In this document: positions 29,213-36,541 of the stretch, in pieces | Layout: each line of letters starts with the position of its first letter | Position numbering within the stretch: position 1 is the first letter of the stretch | NCBI GenBank assembly: GCA_018824085.1 | Contig: JAHJHI010000051.1 | Location: 124,001 to 188,000 of the forward strand | Origin: Gammaproteobacteria bacterium | GTDB lineage: Bacteria; Pseudomonadota; Gammaproteobacteria; Burkholderiales; Rhodocyclaceae | DNA length: 64,000 nt | Direction of reading: 5' to 3' | Made by a program: the position numbers and the translations under genes | Notes under the pieces: generated by a model | What the model was told of the DNA's origin: nothing | Seen by the model: the letters and a program-made list of their open reading frames with translations, nothing else | Databases searched by the model: none

Positions 29213-30087
29213 GGGGCCTCCTGCGGCAGGGCAAGACGTTGCGTCGTTCCGGGCCGCATCGCCGCGACCTGCGGGCCGGACACGACGGCGATGCGTTCCA
29301 GCAACTGGGATTCCGAGAGCACGCCGAAGCCGATGGGCGTGATCTTTCCGGTGAAGGGCTGGGCCAGGAAGACAGCCGGCACCTGCGTGACCTTCAGGGT
29401 GGTGGCAATGCCGTTGTCCGCACGCGCGTTGGGGAAACCCGGCATCGGGCCGCCATCGACGCTGATGGCCACCACCTGGATGTCATGGCGCGCCTGGAAG
29501 GCCGCCAGGGTCGGTGCGAAGGCATGGCAGTACGGGCAGTCCGAGCGGTAGAAGAAGAACAGCACGTGGTCCTTGCCCAGTTCGGCAATCGAACGGGATC
29601 GGTCCACCAACTCGGTCTGCTCGAACACCTCCAGCGCCTTGGCGTTGACCGGCCGACCTTGCAGCGTCGGATCGAGTGCCGGCGTGGCCCAGGCGACCCG
29701 CTGCGCCACGTCGGCGAAATAGGAGGCACGCGCGACGACTTGGGACTCGAGTTCCATGTAGCGGCGCACGTTCGCCTCGGTCGGCCGCATGATGGCGATG
29801 TTGCGGGTATCCTCCAGCGTCTTCTGCAGGCGTTCGAACTCGACCAATTCCGGGGCTTTCGAGGGCAGAACCGGTGGCGCCGCGGGTACCCCCTTGTCCG
29901 GCAGCGGCGGACGTTCCCGTTCCTCGGGCATGGGATCCTCGTAGAAATGCCAGCCGCGCCAACGGTCGGCCCAGTAGCGCGAAACGGTACCTTGGGTATC
30001 CTGGGCCGCTGCGGCGCCGGCGCCCAGCAGCATGGCCAGCGCCAATCGAACGGGGATGGGGAACGCGAAACGTTTCATTTGGGGCAT
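29209..30087 (-). CDS. traF: TraF thioredoxin-fold assembly protein
   Basis: 292 residues, exported (signal about 5-28). Has the TraF conjugal assembly domain and a thioredoxin-like fold with an active-site CPYC (Cys184/Cys187) after LFFFYRSD. F TraF itself usually lacks the CxxC, while many relatives retain it. It probably oxidises or shuffles disulfides in the cysteine-rich TraN, TraU and TraH. Overlaps traH. ATG 30087 abuts the upstream stop; ATG 30078 (MKRFAF) is an alternative start. Confidence 0.9.
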   Translation of the reverse strand: MPQMKRFAFPIPVRLALAMLLGAGAAAAQDTQGTVSRYWADRWRGWHFYEDPMPEERERPPLPDKGVPAAPPVLPSKAPELVEFERLQKTLEDTRNIAIMRPTEANVRRYMELESQVVARASYFADVAQRVAWATPALDPTLQGRPVNAKALEVFEQTELVDRSRSIAELGKDHVLFFFYRSDCPYCHAFAPTLAAFQARHDIQVVAISVDGGPMPGFPNARADNGIATTLKVTQVPAVFLAQPFTGKITPIGFGVLSESQLLERIAVVSGPQVAAMRPGTTQRLALPQEAP

Positions 30088-30462
30088 CTACTTCAGGGAT
30101 TGTGGCGGCCGGCCGTCGAGGCAGTAGTTGATGCCGAAGTCCATCGTCTGCCGGCGCGGAGTCGTCGCGCCGGGCAGGAGAACGCCGTCTTGCCAGAACG
30201 TGACCTTCAGCCGGCTGCAACCCGGTTGGGCGTAGCGCTTCTCGGTCGTCACGTCGATGAAGATCGGCGAGGTGGCACCGAAGCGCCGCGTGATCGCATC
30301 GGCCATCTCACCGGTGAGGACGCCGTGGGCCTGCCCGCCGCTCGCCTGAAGGGCGGCCAGCATCACCGGGCGCGCATCGGGCACCGGCGTGCGGAGCAAG
30401 TCGTCGGCGAAGACGGGCAACGCGTATGCGGCGATCAGCGCAACGGCATAGACAAGCTTCAT
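30088..30462 (-). CDS. Small exported protein between traN and traF
   Basis: 124 residues, with a signal peptide (about 1-18, ALPVFA). It has two cysteines, in QPGCSRLK and NYCLDG, and the segment TPRRQTMDFGINYCLDGRPP near the C-terminus. Start ATG 30462 overlaps the traN stop by ATGA and has AGGGG at good spacing. ICEs of this type often encode a small periplasmic protein at this point, but I cannot name the family. A two-cysteine periplasmic protein next to TraF could be one of its substrates. Confidence 0.65.
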   Translation of the reverse strand: MKLVYAVALIAAYALPVFADDLLRTPVPDARPVMLAALQASGGQAHGVLTGEMADAITRRFGATSPIFIDVTTEKRYAQPGCSRLKVTFWQDGVLLPGATTPRRQTMDFGINYCLDGRPPQSLK

Positions 30463-32780
30463 TGGCATTTCCCCTGTCCGTAGTAGCAGGTCGTCAGGCG
30501 CGCGGCGTTGCTGCCCTGGATCGTTCCGACACTGGGCAGCGTGGGGACGATCGAGGCATAGAACTCCGTGAGGTCCATGGCCGCAAAGTCCAGGCTCTGC
30601 AGTTGCGCGATGGAGAAGCCTGAGCAGTCGGGATTCTTGCCGGAGCCCCAGCCCTTACCCACCTGGACGCGGCCCTGCTCGTTGACGATGCGCGCGAGCT
30701 TGCTGTTGAAGCAGCACTTGCCGGTGGTGTGCTCGATGCAGGCGACGCACTTTCCGAAAATGCGGATGCACGACGAGCACCAGGTGCCGATGGTGTGGCA
30801 CAGGCCGGCGCCTTCCTTCATGGCGAGCTTGCCTTCGTCCTCGTTGCAGGACGACATCGACATGACGATGTAGATCACCACCGCAATGGCGAGCGACCAG
30901 GGATCGAAGGCGATCACCAGGCCGTCGCCGGCGTAGAGAACGGCCGAGCCTGCCGGGAGGGCCGTACCATTGATGGCGACGGTGACGCCATAGGTGGTGA
31001 AGCTGCCGGAAAAGCCGCCGCTGAACAACAGGGCTTGCATGCCCTGGTACAGGAACTCGCGGTTGTCGGCGTTCATCAGCACGTCATAGACTAGGCGCGA
31101 GCCCGTGCCGAACAGGCTCTGGTTGGTCATGCCGGCGCCGGCCGAGTCGGAATAGCAGCAGTTTTTGAGCAGCCGGTCACGGCATCGGTTGCCCTCGCCC
31201 TTGAACACCTGCATGTTGGTGGTATCGAGATACACGCCCGCCTCGCGTGCGGCTTCCATCAGCGACATCGAGCGCGCGAAGTCGGCATCGTTGGTGTAAC
31301 TGGTGTTGAAGCAGTTCGTACCCAGGCAATAGACGTTGGCCGGGCAGTTGGAGGCGGTGGTGGCGGTCTGTGCGGCGACCGGGCAGGTGTAAGTGTCCTG
31401 GGTGATCTCGCACAACCCGGTTGCGGCATTCGTCTGCTTGCAGATGCTGGTCGCCGGCGTGCAACCGCTGCTCGCCAGCGGGGCGCACTCATCCACCGGT
31501 GCGCCGGAGGCGCAGGTCAGGGTGCGCTCATAGGACCAGCAGGCGCGGGCGACGGCGCGGCCGTCGATGGTCTTGGTGGCGGGGCCGTCGACGCAGCGGT
31601 CGGCCGTGGTCACGGTGCAGCGGCCGCCGTCCGTCAGCGCGGCGCTCTTGTCGACCCAGACGTCCGTCTCATGCTGCTCCATGGTCGGCTGGACGAACGA
31701 CAAGGGCAGGCTCCAGCCCGAGGCGCCGGTCAGGGTGCCGGTCCCGGCGGGTACGGCGCAGTGCATCCCGGCGTCGTCGTAGATCGCCGTGCTCCCGACG
31801 GGGCAGCCGGTCTCGGCATCGGGGAGGCTGAGGGTAAAGCACTGGTCGGCCGCACCAACGGTGAGGAATATGCCGGCCCAGTAGGCGCTCAGCGTATCGC
31901 CGCGCACCGTCCCGGCGGGGCAGGCATAGACCGGCGTGCCGAACTGGAAGGTGTAGTTGCAAGTCCCGGCGGTGCAGCCCGAGCCCGGCATCATGACGAC
32001 CTTGAAGGGACTCCAGCAGTAGCCCTGCCAATGCGGCGACAGGTCGGTGACATAGGTCGCCTGGGTAGCCGGTGCAATCGGCAGGTCGAGGGCCTGCCAG
32101 CCGATGCAGGCGCCCATGCCACCGGCGGCGTAGAAGCGGAAACGCTGCTTGCCGTCGGCGCGGATGCGGCATTGCGCTTCCGCGATCATGTAGTCCATGC
32201 CGTTGCGGTTGACCTGGCCATGGGCGAACCAGGTACCTTCGGTGCAACTGGGCAGCAGTTCGACCTGGACCGTGAGATCGCGCCGGGTGGTGTAGTTGCC
32301 GACGTCGCTGTAACGGTTGCAGACCTTGGTGGCAGTGCCCGCGGGCGTGGTGACCTCGGCGGTGGTGCAACCCGAGTAATAGTCGGCGAGACTGCCCAGC
32401 ATGCTCGATGGATTGTCTGCGATGTCGCGGGCGGCGGCGACGGCGGGATCGTAGGCCGAGACCGGGGGGCGCGGCGTGTTGGCCGAAGTCATGGCACCGC
32501 GCTGCGCCTGGCAGACGGGATCATCGATGCTGGCGGCGCAGGCGGCCAGGCGGGCATTGGCCGGGCCCGACAGGCTGGGCTGGCCGTAGTACGTGGTTTC
32601 CGGGGGCGTCGTGGTGTAGCCCGGCACGGCACTCGATGCACTCGGCGCGTTCACCGTCCCCCGGATAACGGGATTGGCCGCTTGGCCGGCGGCGGTGCCT
32701 TCCTCGAATGGACCGGCGACGGCGGCGGTCTGCGTCGTGACGAAGCAGACGAGCGTGATCCAGGTGACCCAGCGGCGCAT
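30459..32780 (-). CDS. traN: TraN mating-pair stabilisation adhesin
   Basis: 773-residue, cysteine-rich outer-membrane protein of F-type systems. It makes contact with the recipient surface. Signal peptide about 1-22; dozens of cysteines are spread over the length in clusters such as CDENK-free CCYSDSAGAG and CVACIEHTTGKCCF. This pattern, the size and the position between trbC and traF are characteristic. The first 100 residues, after the signal, are low-complexity Pro/Ala/Thr. Preceded by AGGAGG. Confidence 0.9.
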   Translation of the reverse strand: MRRWVTWITLVCFVTTQTAAVAGPFEEGTAAGQAANPVIRGTVNAPSASSAVPGYTTTPPETTYYGQPSLSGPANARLAACAASIDDPVCQAQRGAMTSANTPRPPVSAYDPAVAAARDIADNPSSMLGSLADYYSGCTTAEVTTPAGTATKVCNRYSDVGNYTTRRDLTVQVELLPSCTEGTWFAHGQVNRNGMDYMIAEAQCRIRADGKQRFRFYAAGGMGACIGWQALDLPIAPATQATYVTDLSPHWQGYCWSPFKVVMMPGSGCTAGTCNYTFQFGTPVYACPAGTVRGDTLSAYWAGIFLTVGAADQCFTLSLPDAETGCPVGSTAIYDDAGMHCAVPAGTGTLTGASGWSLPLSFVQPTMEQHETDVWVDKSAALTDGGRCTVTTADRCVDGPATKTIDGRAVARACWSYERTLTCASGAPVDECAPLASSGCTPATSICKQTNAATGLCEITQDTYTCPVAAQTATTASNCPANVYCLGTNCFNTSYTNDADFARSMSLMEAAREAGVYLDTTNMQVFKGEGNRCRDRLLKNCCYSDSAGAGMTNQSLFGTGSRLVYDVLMNADNREFLYQGMQALLFSGGFSGSFTTYGVTVAINGTALPAGSAVLYAGDGLVIAFDPWSLAIAVVIYIVMSMSSCNEDEGKLAMKEGAGLCHTIGTWCSSCIRIFGKCVACIEHTTGKCCFNSKLARIVNEQGRVQVGKGWGSGKNPDCSGFSIAQLQSLDFAAMDLTEFYASIVPTLPSVGTIQGSNAARLTTCYYGQGKCQ

Positions 32781-32789
32781 CGTGGCCTC

Positions 32790-33545
32790 CTATCCCTTGA
32801 TCCGTTTCAGGAAGCTGTCGGCGGGCGGGCCGAACCCGGGTGCCGAGCGCCGCATGTGTTCCAGCGCGTAGTCCAGGCTCACGTCGCCGGAGGTCCGCAG
32901 AAAACTGTCGGTCGGCGCGCAACTGCCGCTGGCGCAGGCAACCGGGCGAGTGCCGTCACGCACCAGCACGAAAGTCGGTACCCGGGTGACGGCGTAGCGG
33001 TCGAAGGCCTGGGGATCGATCTGCACGGCCACCTGGCGGGAACCGATCAGGCCCTGCACCTGGGCGACGGTGTCGCGCAGCGAGCCGTTGGCGAAGCCCC
33101 GGAGGACGATCGAAGCCTTGGCACGTGCGGCCTGGTCGACCAGGCGTTGCAGCGTGGGGCGGGGCATGGACAGGCTGACGAACACCAATAGCCGAGGCCC
33201 AATCGCCAGCACCTGCGCCTGAGTCATCGCATTGGATTGCGACGCATAGCCCCGCGCCAGCGCCTCGAGGTCGATCGGCGTGCGGCTGAGGGGCTGGGGC
33301 AGCGCCTCGACGTTCGGGCGGGTCGGCACCGGCGCGGATCGCAGTTCGGCATCGCTCGGCATGCCGTACTTCCGCCGCGCCGCGTCGATGTCCTGATCGG
33401 TGACGGTCGGCATTGCGCGGCGGACCCGTTCGATGTCCGCGTCGGTGATGACCGGCGGATTTTGCGCCAGGGCCTGCGCGCTAGCCACGAGCGCCGCGGT
33501 GAGGCCGAGGGCCAAGGCAGAAGGATGGAGATCAGAAGCCGACAC
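32790..33545 (-). CDS. trbC: TrbC pilus assembly protein
   Basis: 251-residue periplasmic protein. Signal peptide about 1-26 (ALALGLTAALVASAQALA). It has the type-F TrbC domain: LLVFVSLSMPRPTLQRLVDQ near 120-139 and RVPTFVLV near 200. In F, TrbC is associated with TraW and is needed for pilus assembly. GTG 33545 was chosen: it overlaps the traU end by 14 bases and has AAGGAA upstream, whereas the longer frame starts inside traU coding sequence. Confidence 0.88.
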   Translation of the reverse strand: MSASDLHPSALALGLTAALVASAQALAQNPPVITDADIERVRRAMPTVTDQDIDAARRKYGMPSDAELRSAPVPTRPNVEALPQPLSRTPIDLEALARGYASQSNAMTQAQVLAIGPRLLVFVSLSMPRPTLQRLVDQAARAKASIVLRGFANGSLRDTVAQVQGLIGSRQVAVQIDPQAFDRYAVTRVPTFVLVRDGTRPVACASGSCAPTDSFLRTSGDVSLDYALEHMRRSAPGFGPPADSFLKRIKG

Positions 33546-34563
33546 AGCAGTTCCTTTTGCGAAATAACATGAAGGCGAAGTCCTCGCCGCGCACGGGGTA
33601 TTCCTTGCCGGCACCCCAGAGCACCGTGGTGCGGCCGAAGGGCTGGCAGCAGCGGCCGGCCTCCTTGTCGGTATTGGGGATCGGATAGGTGAGTTGGGTC
33701 TTGTAGGCGGTCTTGTCCATCACCGGCTCGAAGTACGGCCCGCACAGGCCGGGCGTACCGTGCCAGCCCCAGGCGATCAGTTCGCGGTGCATCTTGGCAG
33801 TCAGGCGCTGGGCCATCAGCGCGGCCGTGCGCACGCCGCCCAGGTGGTAGGGCACGTGGCCGTCGAGCGGATAGATGCCGCCCTGGCAGCCCGCGCACCA
33901 GAAAAGCTCCTTGAGGCCGAAGCCGACCGAGGCGGCGACGCAGTCGGCGGCACAGGCGGCGATGGCGACCGGATTGGCGAAGAGCACCGCATCCGGATTG
34001 AGGATCAGGGTGAGTTCGTCGTCGGCCCACAGGGGATCGACTTCGGTGAGGTAGGCGAGATCGAAGGAGCCCTTTTCCAGACAGGGGAAGTCGGTCACCA
34101 CGTCTAGCCAATACATCACCGGGTTCACGTAGAAGTGCGCCTGGTAGAAGCTGCCGCCGTCGCCATCGCCTTCGGGGCGCGTGAAGCGTGCCGCTTCCGG
34201 CGCCGGGATGCCCGGATCGAGATCGATGCCGCCGAGCGATACCAGGCAGAAGGGTTTGCGCACCGCCTCGACATGCCGTGCGGGCTCCCAGAATCCGATG
34301 GAGAGCCCGATGACCGGATTAACGCCGCAGCTGCAGACGGGGCTCGACGGGTTGTCGGTGTCTTCCTGGTCGCCGAAGTTGGCGATGCGCGCACCGCCGA
34401 TGCTGATCGGCAGGATGCAGGACCAGCAGATATCGGTGATCGGATTGGGAAACTTGCCGGTGCAGGTAGCCGCACCGGCGGCGCGGCTGGGGCCGGCCGC
34501 GAAGGCGAGCACGGCGGCGAGCAGAAAAGGAGTGACGCAAAATCGGCCGAGATGGGCTTTCAT
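33532..34563 (-). CDS. traU: TraU conjugative transfer protein
   Basis: 343 residues, exported (signal about 1-28). TraU hallmarks: CTGKFPNPITDICWSCILPI near the N-terminus, the CSCG pair, many conserved cysteines and the GCQGGIYP motif. In F, TraU is essential for DNA transfer but less so for pilus outgrowth. Overlaps traW by ATGA and trbC by 14 bases. Confidence 0.94.
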   Translation of the reverse strand: MKAHLGRFCVTPFLLAAVLAFAAGPSRAAGAATCTGKFPNPITDICWSCILPISIGGARIANFGDQEDTDNPSSPVCSCGVNPVIGLSIGFWEPARHVEAVRKPFCLVSLGGIDLDPGIPAPEAARFTRPEGDGDGGSFYQAHFYVNPVMYWLDVVTDFPCLEKGSFDLAYLTEVDPLWADDELTLILNPDAVLFANPVAIAACAADCVAASVGFGLKELFWCAGCQGGIYPLDGHVPYHLGGVRTAALMAQRLTAKMHRELIAWGWHGTPGLCGPYFEPVMDKTAYKTQLTYPIPNTDKEAGRCCQPFGRTTVLWGAGKEYPVRGEDFAFMLFRKRNCCVGF

Positions 34564-35195
34564 GGGGACACCGCCAATTCGTCGATACGCAGCCGCAGCC
34601 CTTCCTGCGACACCAGGGCCGGCACCTGGGTGATGCCCAGGCGGCGGGTGAGCAGGCCCTGCTGGTCGTAGTAGACCGGGACGTGCCACGACTGCATCAG
34701 GTCCAGGTACGAGCCGCCGACCAGGATCGGCTTCACCCGCCCTTGGTAGATGGCGATCAACTGCCGCGCCCGGCCGACCTGACGCGGGTCGCGGGCATCG
34801 AAGAACAGCAGGTGCCGGGACAGCGTCACCACCTCCAGCGGGTTCTTGCGCGTGCCGGCGGCAAACAGCAATTCGCCGTGGGGGCCGAGGAGGTTGCGAT
34901 CCAGGGTGAAGCTCGGATCGAAGTAGAAGGTCCGCACCGCTTCGGTCGCACGCAGGCCGGCCACCGGCGGCGGATTCTTCACGGTCGCGATGCCCCGTTC
35001 CCGGGCTTCTGCTTCCAGGCGCCCGAGTTCGCCGCTGCGTTCCTTCTCGCGCAGGCGCTGCTCGATCATCTGGAGCAGATGGGGTTCGCTGATCTCGTAG
35101 GTCGGCCCGATGACGCCCAGGTCCATGGCGCGCGCGCCCGCCACGCCCAGCATCATGCCGAGCACCAGGGGAGCGGACACGATGCAGCGTTTCAT
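34560..35195 (-). CDS. traW: TraW pilus assembly protein
   Basis: 211-residue exported protein (signal about 1-23) with TraW traits: DLGVIGPTYEISEPHLLQMI right after the signal and LLFFDARDPRQ in the middle, ending with VYYDQQGLLTRRLGITQVPA. In F it works with TrbC and TraU in pilus assembly. Start ATG 35195 overlaps the upstream stop by ATGA. Confidence 0.92.
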   Translation of the reverse strand: MKRCIVSAPLVLGMMLGVAGARAMDLGVIGPTYEISEPHLLQMIEQRLREKERSGELGRLEAEARERGIATVKNPPPVAGLRATEAVRTFYFDPSFTLDRNLLGPHGELLFAAGTRKNPLEVVTLSRHLLFFDARDPRQVGRARQLIAIYQGRVKPILVGGSYLDLMQSWHVPVYYDQQGLLTRRLGITQVPALVSQEGLRLRIDELAVSP

Positions 35196-35569
35196 CGCGC
35201 CACCCTGGCGGGGCAACGGATCTGTCCGGCGAGTTGTTCGCGCGCGGCGGTATCGCGCAGGTGGCTGGCGCGGATCAGTCCCATCAGCACCGGATCGCCG
35301 TCACCGGCCGACATCGCTTGGCGCAGCTCGGTCGTGGTGAGTGCCCGGCCACAATGCCGCTCGAAGGCGGCGAGATAGTCCGTGGCGCCCGCCTCGGCGG
35401 CGGGGGCGATTTGCCGCAGGAGGCCGAGATAGTCGGCCAGCGGCATGTCATTGATCCCTGGCGTCGTCGGCGTCCCGTGGATCGGCCCGCGGGCCGGAGT
35501 GGACTGGCCCCGGGCGGCCGGCTGGGTCAAGAGGCCGAGCAGGGCGAGGAGCAGAAGGGCCTTGGTCAT
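35192..35569 (-). CDS. Small exported protein between the S26 peptidase and traW
   Basis: 125 residues with a signal peptide (about 3-21, LLLLALLGLLTQPAARG) and a helical acidic C-terminal part with two cysteines (HCGRAL, IRCPAR). An AAGG lies before ATG 35569. I do not recognise the family; it occupies a slot not present in the F plasmid. Tight overlap with traW suggests a function in the same assembly step. Confidence 0.65.
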   Translation of the reverse strand: MTKALLLLALLGLLTQPAARGQSTPARGPIHGTPTTPGINDMPLADYLGLLRQIAPAAEAGATDYLAAFERHCGRALTTTELRQAMSAGDGDPVLMGLIRASHLRDTAAREQLAGQIRCPARVAR

Positions 35570-35579
35570 GGCGCGCCTT

Positions 35580-36176
35580 TCAATACAGCGGAACCACGAC
35601 ACCGACCACCTGCTCGGCCCGTACCAGGCCGCTGTCCTGGTAGCGCGAGTCGAAGGAGTCGGGGCTGGTGCCCTGCACGTAGTAGTGCCCGGGCGGGATG
35701 ACGGTGGGCGTAATCGGGTCCAGCGGACTATGGTCGTAGGCCTGCAGCTTGGCCACGCCGACCTCCTCGCCATTGATCGCCACGTGCCGACCGGCGACGG
35801 TCACGGCATCGCCCGGCAAGCCCCGTACGATCTTGAAGAAGGGCTGGCCGCGCAGCCCCGGGTAACGCGCCTGCGCCTCACCATCGAAGGAGAAGACGAT
35901 GAAGTCGCCGCGCCGCAGGGGGTGGGGGCCGTGCACCAGCCAGGCGATGCGATACGGCAGGCTGGGCGTCCAGTTGAAGAGCACGGGCAGCCGCGGCGTC
36001 GCATCGATGAAGAGCCGGGCATAGGCCAAGCCCCAGATCGCCAAGATTGGCAGGTAGAGAACCCAGCGCCGGCGCGCATGGCGCAGGAAGTCCGCAAAAT
36101 GTTTGACGACTCGCCGACCGCTGCCGGGGTTCGACGCGGCCCGCGGTTGCGCCTGTTGGACCGGTTCGGAATTCAT
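35580..36176 (-). CDS. S26 family signal peptidase of the conjugation system (TraF/TrhF type)
   Basis: 198-residue membrane peptidase, one helix at about 40-60. LepB-like boxes: NWTPSLPYR with the probable catalytic Ser, RGDFIVFSF, FFKIVRGLPGD with the general-base Lys, and GHYYVQGTSPDSFDSRY. Conjugation S26 enzymes of RP4 (TraF) and SXT (TrhF) process or cyclise pilin. The clear TraA pilin encoded upstream is the expected substrate. Overlaps trbI by ATGA. Confidence 0.87.
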   Translation of the reverse strand: MNSEPVQQAQPRAASNPGSGRRVVKHFADFLRHARRRWVLYLPILAIWGLAYARLFIDATPRLPVLFNWTPSLPYRIAWLVHGPHPLRRGDFIVFSFDGEAQARYPGLRGQPFFKIVRGLPGDAVTVAGRHVAINGEEVGVAKLQAYDHSPLDPITPTVIPPGHYYVQGTSPDSFDSRYQDSGLVRAEQVVGVVVPLY

Positions 36177-36541
36177 GGCGCGGCCACCTTTCTGCGCAAC
36201 TGCGCCGTCAGGTCGACCGTATTCGGCGTCGCCCCGGCCACGGCGGTCTTGAGGATCACCAGGCAGTTGCATTCCCGCGGCAACTCATCGAGGGCGAGCG
36301 GCAGGCGCTGAGCGAAGGCCCGGGCCATGACGAGCGCCTTCTGGCGGTCTTCTTCCGAGCTGGTTCTGGTGAGGAGTTGGGTGAACTCGGCTTCCTTGGC
36401 GCGGTACACCTCGGCCACATCGACCACACCGATGACCAGAGCCGGCCGCAGCACCCAGCGGTCGTAGGCTGCGAGCGCGGCGGACACCACGAACAAGGTG
36501 AGCAGGCCCTGGGTGAGCCATTGGGGAACGGTGGTCTTCAT
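36173..36541 (-). CDS. trbI: Type-F TrbI protein
   Basis: 122 residues with one N-terminal membrane helix (about 9-28) and a periplasmic domain containing DVAEVYRAKEAEF and a conserved final region. Matches type-F TrbI, which affects pilus outgrowth and retraction. It overlaps traC (ATGA) and lies between traC and the S26 gene, the same relative place as F trbI after traC. Confidence 0.82.
   Translation of the reverse strand: MKTTVPQWLTQGLLTLFVVSAALAAYDRWVLRPALVIGVVDVAEVYRAKEAEFTQLLTRTSSEEDRQKALVMARAFAQRLPLALDELPRECNCLVILKTAVAGATPNTVDLTAQLRRKVAAP

Noticed and set aside
31671-33191. Plus-strand frame of about 500 codons opposite traN and trbC
   Set aside because: Antisense to two well-identified genes; low-complexity Gly/Arg composition.
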